DNA of 64,000 nt, from NCBI GenBank assembly GCA_050304135.1, contig JBNLDC010000029.1:1-64000 (forward strand), given 5' to 3'. Of the stretch, positions 8,925 through 18,195 are shown one piece after another (the first letter of the stretch is position 1; each line of letters starts with the position of its first letter). The notes below the pieces were generated by a model. It worked only from the letters and a program-made list of their open reading frames with translations, searched no databases and was not told the DNA's origin. This stretch comes from JAFGNB01 sp050304135 (GTDB lineage Bacteria; Fibrobacterota; Chitinivibrionia; Chitinivibrionales; Chitinispirillaceae). The translations under genes were made by a program, and so were the position numbers.

Positions 8925-9665
8925 TCAGGAACGGCGAGATCCTTCGAACCGCAGTGGCAGTTCAAGACCATTTTCCCGGAGAAGTTGTTCATCTTTCAGA
9001 AGGTCATGTGCCGCACCATCGGCAACAATTGTTCCTTCGTTGATCAGGACGATCCGGCTGCAGGTATCCCAGATGAAATCAAGATCGTGAGAGACAATCA
9101 GGCGTGTCGTATCAGCGAGACTGCGGATAAGTTCCATTGTGGTACGCCGGTGGCGCGGGTCGAGGTCGGCGGTGGGCTCATCCATAATGATTACCTGCGG
9201 CTTCATGGCAAGAATGCCGGCAAAGGCCACAAACCGTTTCTGCCCCTGTGAGAGGTGAAATGGTGGCTTTTTGGCGAGTTGTTCCAAGCCGAGTTCGCGG
9301 AGTTTCTCCATTGCCTGCGCACGCGCCTCCCCGGCGGAACGTCCGGAGGATCGAAGTCCGAAGGAGACATCATCAAGAACGGTCGGCATGAAAAGCTGGT
9401 CGTCGGTGTTCTGAAAAACGACACCGATTCTGCTGCGTATTGTTTCGATTGTCTCTTTGGAAAGTTGCAGCCCGGTAATTGAAATGGTACCTGACCGGGG
9501 GAGCGTATAGCCACACAGATGATTGATCAGAGTGGTTTTTCCTGCTCCGTTCGGTCCGGCAATGCCGATGGTCTCATGCTCGTCAATGTTCAGTGAGATT
9601 TCGTTGAGTGCGGAGGTTCCGTCGGGATAAGTAAAGGAGAGCTGCTCAATGGAGATTATCGGCAT
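8925..9665 (-). CDS. cbiO: ECF-type nickel/cobalt transporter ATPase (CbiO/NikO-like)
   Basis: A 246-residue ABC ATPase that powers the energy-coupling-factor transporter encoded with it. It shows Walker A GPNGAGKTTL near residue 35, Q-loop FQNTDDQLF (the DDQ form is typical of ECF ATPases), signature LSQGQKRFVA with Gln in place of the second Ser/Gly, Walker B IIMDEPTADLD and switch SHDLDF. It is the last gene of the run OMP-like, cbiM, cbiQ, cbiO, 3 bp after the cbiQ stop. Family assignment is firm; the metal is inferred from the CbiM-type partner. Confidence 0.9.
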   Translation of the reverse strand: MPIISIEQLSFTYPDGTSALNEISLNIDEHETIGIAGPNGAGKTTLINHLCGYTLPRSGTISITGLQLSKETIETIRSRIGVVFQNTDDQLFMPTVLDDVSFGLRSSGRSAGEARAQAMEKLRELGLEQLAKKPPFHLSQGQKRFVAFAGILAMKPQVIIMDEPTADLDPRHRRTTMELIRSLADTTRLIVSHDLDFIWDTCSRIVLINEGTIVADGAAHDLLKDEQLLRENGLELPLRFEGSRRS

Positions 9666-9668
9666 AGC

Positions 9669-10430
9669 CTAGAATATAAATCGCAGAAGGGTAAAACCGG
9701 TAAACGTAGTTGTGACGAATATCGCGTCGGGCAGTCTGAAACGTTGTTCCGCTGCAAGAGGAAGCGTACCGGAGAACCCCCGGGCCAGCATCGCTTTATA
9801 TACACGTTCCGAGCGTTCCGCCGAGCGCAGCAGCAGTGAGCCGATGAGGTTGGCCGTATCGCGCGGTCCCTTGCCCCTTCTGCCGCATGAGCGGAGGTCC
9901 CGTGCTTTGATCATGGTGGCAGCTTCCGAGGTGATCAGGAATGCATAGCGGTGGAGCAGCAGCAGCTGTGTGGTAAATACTGCCGGGACCCTGAACCGGT
10001 GCAGCGCGTTACAGAGTCCGGCTATCGAGATGCACCGGTCGAGTGCGAGCATGGCAGTGAGTGTCATTACTGCCTTCATTATTATAACTGCCGCCGAGAT
10101 CATCCCGGTGGTGATCGAAAATCCATGGAATGAGCTTAAAACGGTTCGGTCGAGAAACGGATTGGCAGCTGCCGTTATAACGATAAAGGGAGAGAGCAGC
10201 AGCAGTCTTTTGAACAGGGGGAGGAACGCTATACGGGCGACAAGCAGCACAAACAGCGGGAACGCGGAGAACGAAAAAGTTCTGGCGATGTCGTATTTGT
10301 CGACCGATATCAGTGCGAGGATAAATCCCCCCCATACCACAAGCAGTGTCCGATGGTCAAGTCGATGGAGAAGGGAGTCTTCCACGGCGGCTATGCGGGC
10401 GGTTGCCAGTCGGTGGAGCGTGCGGGTCAT
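9669..10430 (-). CDS. cbiQ: ECF transporter transmembrane T-component (CbiQ/NikQ-like)
   Basis: A 253-residue inner-membrane protein with about five hydrophobic helices and the coupling region near residues 165-215 (MIKARDLRSCG and YKAMLARGFSG). These match the paired A-R-G coupling motifs by which T-components contact the ATPases. Its ATG overlaps the cbiM stop by 4 bp and its stop is 3 bp from the ATPase start, so the three subunits are translated together. It should scaffold metal uptake with CbiM and CbiO. Confidence 0.87.
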   Translation of the reverse strand: MTRTLHRLATARIAAVEDSLLHRLDHRTLLVVWGGFILALISVDKYDIARTFSFSAFPLFVLLVARIAFLPLFKRLLLLSPFIVITAAANPFLDRTVLSSFHGFSITTGMISAAVIIMKAVMTLTAMLALDRCISIAGLCNALHRFRVPAVFTTQLLLLHRYAFLITSEAATMIKARDLRSCGRRGKGPRDTANLIGSLLLRSAERSERVYKAMLARGFSGTLPLAAEQRFRLPDAIFVTTTFTGFTLLRFIF

Positions 10431-11458
10431 GACGCTGATCCATGGGGATGGGGGCGTCTTCGCAGCAGCAGGCCGAGTCCGAGTGCAACGGCAAGAACGA
10501 TGATGCTTCCCGCTACCCCTGCCGCCGACGTGCCGAATACCTGCAGTTTACCTGTTGCCGCAGAATCGGTCTGAACCGTTTTTCCCATACCTTCTCTGAA
10601 ATTGTAGTCAGGGAGAAAGGAGAGCTTTTTCTGCAGGTGGCCAAGGTGCCCCACGATACCGCCGTGGTTACCGGCAGGTTCTTCTGCTGCACCGGTTTTT
10701 CCGATGGCCCATTCAAGTCCGTCGGGATTTTCCGATGCAACGTAGGCGATTACTCCTCCGGTCAGCAGTGCGGCAATTGCAAAAACAGCAAGAATCGGTC
10801 GTACGCTCCGATGGGTGGTATCTCCCGTTAACAGTGACGGCTGTACCCGGTGGACAAACGCCAGTACTGCCCAGGTGACAACTCCTTCAACAAGGCCTAT
10901 CGCGAGGTGAATCGGAAGCATGAATGCGGCGAAGGTACCGAAGGGCAGATCCGTGTTGCCTGAAAGAATGGTTTCAATGACCACCGAAAATGCTCCAAGT
11001 TCAAGACCGGCCACTGCTGCCAGAATCGATCCCGTTGCCAGACGGTAGGGTTGTTCACCTTTGCCGGCGATTTTTTGGAAAATGAATGGATACGCAATAA
11101 ACGCTGGAAAAAAGGCGAGATTGAAAATGTTGCAGCCGAGCGCCAGAAGACCGCCGTCGGCAAAAAAGAGACATTGTACCACTAATACTGAGGCTAACGT
11201 GATGAATGCCCGCCACGGTCCCAGAAGTGCTGTCAGGAGCAACCCGCCGCCCAGGTGACCGCTGGAACCGGTTCCGGGAATCGCGAAATTAATCATCTGT
11301 GCTGCAAAGATAAAGGCGCCCATTACTCCCATCAACGGGGTTTTGGCGATATCGTCTTCTTTGGAGATCTTTTTTGCAGAATACCCGATCAGTCCTGCGG
11401 AAGCGGCCCAGAACACACCTCCGACCACCGGGGAGAGCAGTGCATCAGCCATGTGCAT
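10427..11458 (-). CDS. cbiM: Nickel/cobalt ECF substrate-binding protein, CbiM-CbiN/NikM-NikN fusion
   Basis: A 343-residue inner-membrane S-component. The N-terminus MHMADALLSP places a His at position 2, which coordinates the metal in CbiM/NikM proteins. About seven hydrophobic helices follow to residue 225. The C-terminal part has one helix, a periplasmic segment with NPDGLEWAIGK (the PDGLE domain of NikN/CbiN) and a last helix before a basic tail. The normally separate M and N subunits are therefore fused. An AGGAG Shine-Dalgarno supports the start. No cobalamin riboswitch or clear NikR box was found upstream, so Ni versus Co is unresolved. Confidence 0.87.
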   Translation of the reverse strand: MHMADALLSPVVGGVFWAASAGLIGYSAKKISKEDDIAKTPLMGVMGAFIFAAQMINFAIPGTGSSGHLGGGLLLTALLGPWRAFITLASVLVVQCLFFADGGLLALGCNIFNLAFFPAFIAYPFIFQKIAGKGEQPYRLATGSILAAVAGLELGAFSVVIETILSGNTDLPFGTFAAFMLPIHLAIGLVEGVVTWAVLAFVHRVQPSLLTGDTTHRSVRPILAVFAIAALLTGGVIAYVASENPDGLEWAIGKTGAAEEPAGNHGGIVGHLGHLQKKLSFLPDYNFREGMGKTVQTDSAATGKLQVFGTSAAGVAGSIIVLAVALGLGLLLRRRPHPHGSAS

Positions 11459-11460
11459 GT

Positions 11461-12120
11461 TCAGTTCTCCTTTTTTGGAGGTGGAAAGGCAAAAAACAGC
11501 CCCGTTGCGGCATTCAACTCACTCTCGGTAGTGAAATTTCCCCCCAGAGCAACGTCTGCCGCACACCAGTCGGTTATTGTTATCTGTGTGCCGACCTGCC
11601 ACCAGTCGACGGAATGGTGGGTTCCCCCGAATTCCGGGCCGAAGGAAAAACGGTCGATTTGCGCCACCACGGCAAGTGCATAGGTGAGTAATCCTTCATC
11701 CAGAGCACCAACCGCACTGTAACCGAGATTGGCGTGAAGTGAAAACAGTGCAATCGGCTGAGAGTAGATGAGCAGGGCGCTGTAACAGGGATCTCCGAAC
11801 GATCCGCTGAACGAAGCGGAGAGCCGGTCGGTAATGAAATTGAATTTCAGTGAGAGTTCGGCAGGGTCGTAGCCGCTCTCGTCTTCCGGGAGCATACATC
11901 TGCCGAAAGCAACACCGATGTCCATTCGTTCGGTGACGCCATGTTTGAGACCGAGCCCGAAAGCTGCCTTGTCATGCCAGTAGTCGGCAGAGGCCTCCAG
12001 CTCAAAGGTGGAGGGTAGTACGGTACCCGCATCATCGGTGATAAAGGGACGAAAGGCGAATACTGCAGTAGTGAGGAGCAGTACATAAATAAAGGTAGGT
12101 CGGTGATGTGATCGTTGCAT
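11461..12120 (-). CDS. Predicted outer-membrane protein linked to the metal ECF transporter
   Basis: A 219-residue protein with an N-terminal signal segment (hydrophobic residues 10-22). It continues with RPFITDDAGTV and ExEASADYW, a start common in small barrel proteins annotated only as transporters. The remainder alternates like beta strands with many aromatic residues. Its stop is 2 bp from the cbiM start, so it is the first gene of that operon. The context suggests it helps metal cross the outer membrane, but that is inference and no experimentally known homologue is recognised. Confidence 0.6.
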   Translation of the reverse strand: MQRSHHRPTFIYVLLLTTAVFAFRPFITDDAGTVLPSTFELEASADYWHDKAAFGLGLKHGVTERMDIGVAFGRCMLPEDESGYDPAELSLKFNFITDRLSASFSGSFGDPCYSALLIYSQPIALFSLHANLGYSAVGALDEGLLTYALAVVAQIDRFSFGPEFGGTHHSVDWWQVGTQITITDWCAADVALGGNFTTESELNAATGLFFAFPPPKKEN

Positions 12121-12486
12121 CCCAGGGATTATTCCGTAAAGGTATGGGGTATGTCTGTCGTAACACGTAAATTATTATTCATGCTACTGGTGGGGCAAGG
12201 AAAAATTGTTTCTTTTAGAGTACAGGTCTTTCAGATAGTGCTGCCCCTCCGGAATGGTGAAAATCATCATCGGTAATTGCGGAACCGGCATTCGCTTTTT
12301 AGGTTATTGTCGTGTGCAGGCCATCAAGGGAAACATGATCGACGGGAACCTGTTTTTCTCAGGGTAAAAACAGCTCCCCATGGTACCATCTTCCGGTGGG
12401 TACAACGTATTTTTATCTGATTTGATGGTTGTGCCATATCCGGAAAACAGATTTGCTTTGCTCCATAGATGGAAAGAAAGGTTCTC
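12121..12486. other. Divergent promoter region, cbiM operon / purL
   Basis: This stretch holds the promoters for the leftward metal-transport operon and rightward purL. No gene, riboswitch box or good sigma-70 pair was recognised. An in-frame ATG at 12469 could extend PurL by six residues but lacks a Shine-Dalgarno. Confidence 0.4.
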
Positions 12487-15400
12487 ATGGGAACGGTCAG
12501 AAGAGTTTTTGTAGAAAAAAGGGCTGGTTACGATGTCGCAGCGCAGGGGCTTCTTGCCGATCTGCGGGATAATCTGGGAATTTCCGGGATTGAGCGGGTG
12601 CGTATTCTCTGCAGGTATGATGTTGAGGGCATCACCGATGAGGCGTTTGCAGCCGCCAGGCAGACAATTTTTTCCGAACCGCCGGTAGATCAGATTTCTG
12701 AAGAGGAATTTCCGCTGGAGGAGGGTGACCGGGTTTTCGCGATCGAGTATCTTCCCGGGCAGTACGATCAGCGGGCAGACAGCACTGAGCAGTGCATTCA
12801 GCTGCTTACTCACGGCGACCGGCCATCGGTCGCATCGGCACTTGTGTACGTCTGCAGCGGTTCCCTTTCCGACGATCAGTTCACCACCATCAAACAGTAC
12901 TGCATCAATCCGGTTGATTCACGCGAAGCCTCCCTTGAAAAACCGGCAACCCTCGCAATCGAAACTCAGACACCTCCTGATGTATCAGTCATTACCGGAT
13001 TTATTCAGATGGCCGGGCGTGAGCTTGATATTCTCCGGACCTCGCTCGGGCTCGCCATGCACCTTGACGATCTCAAGTACTGTCAGAAGTATTTCCGTGA
13101 TACCGAGAAGCGGGATCCGACCCTTACCGAAATCAGAATGCTCGATACCTACTGGTCGGATCACTGCCGGCACACCACGTTTCTTACCGAGATCACCGAC
13201 GTGGCGATTGAAGAGGGTGAATATGCGACGCCGATTGAAAAGGCTTACAAAGCGTACACTATATCCCGCGGGTTTGTTTACGAGACGCATCCCCGACCGG
13301 TGAGCCTGATGGACATCGCCCTGATAGGTATGAAGGAACTGCGCAAACGGGGGACACTGTACGATCTGGACGCATCGGAAGAGATCAATGCCTGCAGCAT
13401 CGTGGTACCGGTAGCGATAGACGGTAAAGATGAAGAGTGGCTGGTGATGTTTAAAAACGAGACGCACAACCATCCCACCGAGATTGAACCGTTCGGTGGT
13501 GCCGCCACCTGCCTGGGGGGTGCGATCCGCGATCCGCTCTCCGGACGCTCGTATGTTTATCAGGCGATGCGTGTTACCGGCGCCGGGGATCCCAGGACGC
13601 CGATAGATAAAACCCTGCAGGGAAAACTGCCCCAGCGTAAACTGACGGTACTTGCGGCGCAAGGGTACAGCTCGTACGGCAACCAGATTGGTCTGGCCAC
13701 CGGGCAGGTCGCGGAACTCTACGATGAAGGGTACGTTGCCAAGCGTATGGAAATTGGTGCAGTGGTGGGAGCTGCTCCCCGTTCAAATGTCCGTCGGGAA
13801 CGACCCGCACCGGGCGATATCGTATTGCTGCTTGGCGGGCGTACGGGACGTGACGGTTGCGGTGGTGCTACCGGGTCGTCAAAGGAACACACCGAAACAT
13901 CGATTACCACCTGCAGTGCCGAGGTCCAGAAAGGTAACCCGCTGACCGAACGGAAACTCCAGCGTCTCTTCCGGAAACCGGAAATAAGCCGCCTCATCAA
14001 GCGGTGTAATGATTTCGGTGCCGGCGGAGTGTCGGTTGCCATCGGTGAACTTGCGGACGGACTCGATATCGACCTTGATGCGGTCCCGAAAAAATACGAA
14101 GGACTTGACGGGACGGAACTTGCCATTTCAGAATCGCAGGAACGCATGGCGGTGGTGATCGCGCCGGAGGATCTTGAACAGTTTTCGGCTGCGGTTGCCG
14201 AAGAAAACCTGGAATGTGCGGTGGTTGCCGGAGTGCAGGAAGAGCGCCGGTTGCAGATGCGGTGGCGGGGAAAAATGATTGTTGATCTGAGTCGCGATTT
14301 TATAGATACGAATGGTATCACCAGAAAAATGACGGTCAAGGTGCAGGCTCCCGATCCGGCAAAAAATTATTTCAAGCGCTCGATTGCGGGGGAACTCGAT
14401 TCCGTTGACCTGCGCAGTGCCTGGCTCAAAACACTCGCTGATCTTAACGTCTGCAGTCAGCAGGGGCTCGTTGAACGGTTCGACAGCACCATTGGTGCGG
14501 CATCGGTTCTATTGCCGTTCGGGGGAGTGTTTCAGAAAACGCCCGCCCAGAGCATGGTGGCGAAACTTCCGGTGCTCGAAGGTGAGACCACCACCGGAAC
14601 CGCCATGAGCTACGGTTTCACTTCCGGCATTGCCCGGTGGAGCCCGTTCCACGGCGCGGTATTCGCCGTGGTGGAGGCGGTGGGAAAAATCGTTGCCGCA
14701 GGCGGCAACCACCACCGTGCCCGGTTGACACTGCAGGAGTATTTCGAGAAGGTGGGCGACGATCCGGAAAAATGGGGAAAACCGTTTGCGGCGCTTCTGG
14801 GTGCCTACTGGGCGCAGACCCATCTGAAGATTCCGGCCATCGGCGGAAAGGACAGCATGTCGGGGACGTTCAAGGATTTGCATGTTCCGCCCACGCTTGT
14901 GGCGTTCGCACTGGCTCCGGTTGATGTTACGGAAACGATCTCTCCCGAGTTCAAGCAGAGCGGTTCGAAGGTGGTGCTGGTAAAGGCTCTGCGGGATCAG
15001 GCGGATCTCCCTGACCTTGTCGCGCTTGATCATATGTACACCGTCATTCACAAGGCGATTTCCGCGGGTCAGGTGCTCAGTGCATGGGTGTGCGGGGTTG
15101 GCGGGTGTGCCGAGGCGATAAGTAAAATGAGTTTCGGTAACCGGATCGGTGTCGACATTGACAATGCGATAGATCCCGCGCTGCTGTTTGCGCCGGAAAC
15201 CGGTTCTATGGTACTGGAAGTGAGCGAGCATGCAGATCCCCAGAATTTACTGGCCGGATTGGCGCCGGTGGCTCTGGGGACAACAACGGACGAGCAGACA
15301 ATCACCATCGGTTCGGTGACGTTTTCGCTGGAGGAGCTGCAGCATACCTGGGAACAACCGCTCGATCATGTGTTTCCGGTGCATCAGACATCGCTGGATG

Positions 15401-16260
15401 TGGCGGAAGAGATTCCGTGTTGCACCGAACGGTTTATCAAACGGCCTTCGGTGACTATTGCGCAGCCGAAGGTGCTCATAACGGTATTTCCCGGTACGAA
15501 CTGCGAGTACGATACCATCCGAGCCTTTTCCGGCGCTGGTGCTGTTTGTGATCCGTTTATTCTCAAGAATCTGACTGCGGCTGCTATTGATGACTCCATT
15601 GAACAGATGGTTAAGAAAATCAGCGAGTCGCAGATTATCATGATTCCCGGTGGATTCAGCGCCGGTGACGAACCCGAAGGATCAGGAAAATTCATTGCCG
15701 CCTTCTTCCGCAATCCGCATGTGCGGGACGCGGTTACCGAATTGCTTGAAAAACGCGACGGGCTTATGCTCGGTATCTGCAACGGATTTCAGGCTCTCGT
15801 TAAACTCGGCCTGGTGCCCTTCGGCCGAATCGGCGATATGGAGGCGGCAAGCCCAACCCTCACGTTCAATACGATCGGACGTCATATCTCCCGGATGGTA
15901 TCTACCCGTATCGTTTCAGTGAAATCCCCGTGGCTTTCAGAAGTATCGGCTGGTGATATTCATGTGGTGCCTATCTCTCATGGCGAGGGACGATTCATTG
16001 CTCCGAAGGAGGAGATCGATCGCCTTATCGCCAATGGTCAGGTGGCAACACAGTATGTTGACTGCGCCGGTAACTGCAGTGCAACTGCAGATGCCAACCC
16101 CAACGGTTCGTGGTACGCGATCGAGGGAATCACGAGTCCCGATGGCCGGGTATTCGGAAAAATGGGGCATTCGGAACGTAAAGGGAAATATGTCGCGAAG
16201 AACATTTACGGCGACAAGGATCAGAAGATCTTTGAGGCCGGGGTGGCGTATTTCAGGTAA
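12487..16260 (+). CDS. purL: Phosphoribosylformylglycinamidine synthase, PurL-PurQ single chain
   Basis: A 1257-residue cytoplasmic enzyme for the ATP- and glutamine-dependent conversion of FGAR to FGAM in purine synthesis. The N-terminus (VRRVFVEKRAGYDVAAQG) and overall length match the clade II large form. A linker with SDHCRHTTF and two AIR-synthase-like ATPase halves follow at about residues 200-950. The last 270 residues are a PurQ-type class I amidotransferase with the nucleophile Cys in GICNGFQ and the His-Glu of ISHGEGRF. The ATG at 12487 is preferred because AAGAAAGG lies 6 bases before it. The gene is monocistronic here; a stand-alone IMP cyclohydrolase gene lies 12 kb away. Confidence 0.95.
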   Translation: MGTVRRVFVEKRAGYDVAAQGLLADLRDNLGISGIERVRILCRYDVEGITDEAFAAARQTIFSEPPVDQISEEEFPLEEGDRVFAIEYLPGQYDQRADSTEQCIQLLTHGDRPSVASALVYVCSGSLSDDQFTTIKQYCINPVDSREASLEKPATLAIETQTPPDVSVITGFIQMAGRELDILRTSLGLAMHLDDLKYCQKYFRDTEKRDPTLTEIRMLDTYWSDHCRHTTFLTEITDVAIEEGEYATPIEKAYKAYTISRGFVYETHPRPVSLMDIALIGMKELRKRGTLYDLDASEEINACSIVVPVAIDGKDEEWLVMFKNETHNHPTEIEPFGGAATCLGGAIRDPLSGRSYVYQAMRVTGAGDPRTPIDKTLQGKLPQRKLTVLAAQGYSSYGNQIGLATGQVAELYDEGYVAKRMEIGAVVGAAPRSNVRRERPAPGDIVLLLGGRTGRDGCGGATGSSKEHTETSITTCSAEVQKGNPLTERKLQRLFRKPEISRLIKRCNDFGAGGVSVAIGELADGLDIDLDAVPKKYEGLDGTELAISESQERMAVVIAPEDLEQFSAAVAEENLECAVVAGVQEERRLQMRWRGKMIVDLSRDFIDTNGITRKMTVKVQAPDPAKNYFKRSIAGELDSVDLRSAWLKTLADLNVCSQQGLVERFDSTIGAASVLLPFGGVFQKTPAQSMVAKLPVLEGETTTGTAMSYGFTSGIARWSPFHGAVFAVVEAVGKIVAAGGNHHRARLTLQEYFEKVGDDPEKWGKPFAALLGAYWAQTHLKIPAIGGKDSMSGTFKDLHVPPTLVAFALAPVDVTETISPEFKQSGSKVVLVKALRDQADLPDLVALDHMYTVIHKAISAGQVLSAWVCGVGGCAEAISKMSFGNRIGVDIDNAIDPALLFAPETGSMVLEVSEHADPQNLLAGLAPVALGTTTDEQTITIGSVTFSLEELQHTWEQPLDHVFPVHQTSLDVAEEIPCCTERFIKRPSVTIAQPKVLITVFPGTNCEYDTIRAFSGAGAVCDPFILKNLTAAAIDDSIEQMVKKISESQIIMIPGGFSAGDEPEGSGKFIAAFFRNPHVRDAVTELLEKRDGLMLGICNGFQALVKLGLVPFGRIGDMEAASPTLTFNTIGRHISRMVSTRIVSVKSPWLSEVSAGDIHVVPISHGEGRFIAPKEEIDRLIANGQVATQYVDCAGNCSATADANPNGSWYAIEGITSPDGRVFGKMGHSERKGKYVAKNIYGDKDQKIFEAGVAYFR

Positions 16261-16402
16261 TAACGATACCTTCGAAGGGTTCGGGAATATCACCCGCAAC
16301 AGGTATAGGGGAACCGAAAATCACCGGCACTCCCGATCAACCTGTCGTAAAGCGCGTTGGAACGAATACCCCCGTTTCAAGCGTTCAAGGTTTTGGACTT
16401 AC

Positions 16403-16424
16403 GGTGCCTGAGGCTCTCGAAGGC
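16403..16424 (+). repeat. Left copy of 22-bp inverted repeat flanking the GIY-YIG gene
   Basis: GGTGCCTGAGGCTCTCGAAG (first 20 of 22 bases) occurs here and its exact reverse complement occurs at 16833-16854. A partial copy, GTGAGGCTCTCGAA, is at 16969-16982 and a looser one at 99-118. From memory, similar CTGAG-n-TCGAAG palindromes accompany GIY-YIG nuclease genes in many genomes. Confidence 0.75.
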
Positions 16425-16461
16425 ACCTGCGATTACAATTTCAGATAAAGTCGGTTTTGGC

Positions 16462-16502
16462 ATCCGTAAGTTAAGCCTCATAAACCTCTTGAGGTCACGG
16501 AT
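16462..16502. repeat. Hairpin just upstream of the GIY-YIG gene
   Basis: The outer arms ATCCGT/ACGGAT (16462-16467, 16497-16502) enclose inner arms CCTCA/TGAGG (16476-16480, 16490-16494). The structure lies 22 bp before the start codon. It may belong to the same element as the 22-bp repeats or may control expression; the sequence does not decide. Confidence 0.4.
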
Positions 16503-16523
16503 TCACTTAAAAAATAAACTAAT

Positions 16524-16862
16524 ATGAATGGGTATCTGTATATCCTTGAATGCGCGGATGGGTCGTACTATACTGGCAGTACCTCGAATCTTGAGCTGAG
16601 GGTAGCACAACATATAGAGGGTATAGGGGCAAACCATACGAGAAAACGATTACCGGTTAAGCTTATGTATTACGAAAAGTACCCACGAATTGATGAAGCA
16701 TTTTTCAGATAAAAACAGATTCAGAAATGGAATAGAGCTAAAAAACAGGCATTGATTAATGGAGAAAATGTCAGATTACCAGATCTGGCAATTGCATACA
16801 GGGATAGGAACGGGTGTGAAAATGATAAGGGGGCCTTCGAGAGCCTCAGGCACCCGAAATGA
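16524..16862 (+). pseudogene. GIY-YIG endonuclease-like gene with one in-frame stop
   Basis: The frame begins MNGYLYILECADGSYYTGST, the GIY-YIG core (here GYLYIL...YYTG) of small UvrC-N/URI-type nucleases, and runs to RIDEAFFR. A TAA at 16710-16712 interrupts it where this family has a conserved Glu (FREKQIQ). The same frame then continues without gap as KQIQKWNRAKKQALINGE and on to a second stop at 16860-16862. A single GAA-to-TAA change explains the break. The unbroken product would be about 112 residues, normal for the family. Its last codons (AFESLRHPK) are formed by the right-hand 22-bp repeat. It lies alone between purL and the hydrolase gene. A recent loss is likely unless the stop is a sequencing error. 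Confidence 0.85.
16833..16854 (-). repeat. Right copy of 22-bp inverted repeat at the GIY-YIG 3' end
   Basis: Exact reverse complement of 16403-16424. It lies inside the last codons of the broken nuclease frame, so repeat and coding tail are one sequence. Together the two copies bracket about 450 bp including the whole gene. Confidence 0.75.
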
Positions 16863-16989
16863 TAAAGCTACGGTACTGGAAATGAGAAACGGGTATAGCC
16901 CTGTGAATAACGTGAGATGTTAACCTGGCGTAAATGCGTATATCCCAATTGATCGCAGTTTGCGGAGGGTGAGGCTCTCGAACCCCCCG

Positions 16990-17739
16990 TTAAAAACAGT
17001 TCTTCCTTCTGCGGAGTTCCTCAAACACCGTTGCATCTGCCGTATCGGTAAGTCCCAGTGATTTACGTATCGTTGCGGAACCGGTTCTGAGAAACGGATT
17101 GGTTGCGAGTTCCTCCGCCAGTGTTGCCGGGCCGTATATGTCCGATTCATGGAGACGAAGACCGACTGCGGTTGCCCGTTCAAGCAGGGCCTGATTGTCG
17201 GCTTCCACCGATCGGGCGAATGACAGGTTGTCAAGAGTATATTCATGCCCGCAGTAGATTGCCGTTGAACTCGGTAAGGTGCAGAGCTTTGCCAGTGAAT
17301 CATGCAGTTCACCGGCAGTCCCTTCGAACAACCGTCCGCACCCTGCATAAAAGAGCGTATCTCCGGTAAAAAGTCCGTTGCACTGCGGCAGATGGAAGGT
17401 GAATGAGCCGCGTGTGTGTCCGGGAGTTGCAATGCAGCCGACGGTAAACGGACCGATGGTCAATTCTTCGCCATCGGCAACAATCCGGTCGATATCGGCA
17501 CTGCGCCGGTCACCGCCGATCACCGTGCACCGGGTCTTCTCTTTGAGAACGCTGTTCCCGCCGGTATGGTCACCGTGATGATGGGTTGACAGAATGGCAA
17601 GAAGTGCAAGTTTGCGCTTTTCGATCAGCCGGAGCACCGGACGTGCGTCACCGGCGTCAATGACGATCACTTCGTTTCCGGCAATAATGCAGTAGATATA
17701 GTTGTCACCTGCGGGCAGGGTGACAACGTCCACGTTCAT
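16990..17739 (-). CDS. Metallo-beta-lactamase-fold hydrolase, glyoxalase II-like
   Basis: A 249-residue cytoplasmic enzyme resembling hydroxyacylglutathione hydrolase, which cleaves S-lactoylglutathione or a similar thioester. The binuclear metal site is visible as THHHGDHTGG near residue 53, PGHTRG near 108, FTGDTLF near 130 and CGHEYT near 165. A HAGH-type C-terminal helical region with NPFLR follows. The start overlaps the rnhA stop by one base (TGATG), so the two are co-translated. Substrate could also be another thioester. Confidence 0.82.
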   Translation of the reverse strand: MNVDVVTLPAGDNYIYCIIAGNEVIVIDAGDARPVLRLIEKRKLALLAILSTHHHGDHTGGNSVLKEKTRCTVIGGDRRSADIDRIVADGEELTIGPFTVGCIATPGHTRGSFTFHLPQCNGLFTGDTLFYAGCGRLFEGTAGELHDSLAKLCTLPSSTAIYCGHEYTLDNLSFARSVEADNQALLERATAVGLRLHESDIYGPATLAEELATNPFLRTGSATIRKSLGLTDTADATVFEELRRRKNCF

Positions 17740-18194
17740 CAGTGACGATCCTCGGGAAGGTCAGGTGCCGATGCCGCCGCCACAGCCAGGTCATCGCACC
17801 GCTCGTTTTCCGGATGGCCGTTATGGCCGCGAACCCATGAGAAACGGACCGCGTGTTTTTCAACCGCTTTGAGGAGGCGTTCCCAGAGATCGGGATTGAT
17901 CGCGGGGTCTCTGTTGTTGCGCATCCACCCCTTCGCTTTCCATTTGCGTGCCCACCCTTTTTCGATACCATCCACAACGTACCGCGAATCGGTTACCATG
18001 GTGACACTGCACCGTTCTTTGAGTGTTTCAAGCCCGACGATGGCACCCATCAGTTCCATGCGGTTGTTGGTGGTATGGCGATACCCGCCGGAAAGTTCCT
18101 TGACGTGACCGTTGCAGGAGAGCAGGACGCCGTAGCCGCCGGGACCGGGGTTCCCGCTGCAGGCGCCGTCGGAGTATATGGTGACTTCTTTCAT
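17739..18194 (-). CDS. rnhA: Ribonuclease HI
   Basis: A 151-residue enzyme that cuts the RNA strand of RNA-DNA hybrids in the cytoplasm. It has the complete DEDD set: Asp in YSDGACSGNPGPGGYG, Glu in NNRMELMGAI, Asp in VTDSRYV and Asp in ERCDDLA. The handle helix (GWARKWKAKGW) and catalytic-loop His (HNGHPENE) are also present. The ATG at 18194 gives the normal length; a longer frame to 18305 would overlap the upstream gene. It begins 2 bp after the OmpP1/FadL-like stop and overlaps the downstream hydrolase. Confidence 0.94.
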   Translation of the reverse strand: MKEVTIYSDGACSGNPGPGGYGVLLSCNGHVKELSGGYRHTTNNRMELMGAIVGLETLKERCSVTMVTDSRYVVDGIEKGWARKWKAKGWMRNNRDPAINPDLWERLLKAVEKHAVRFSWVRGHNGHPENERCDDLAVAAASAPDLPEDRH

Positions 18195-18195
18195 A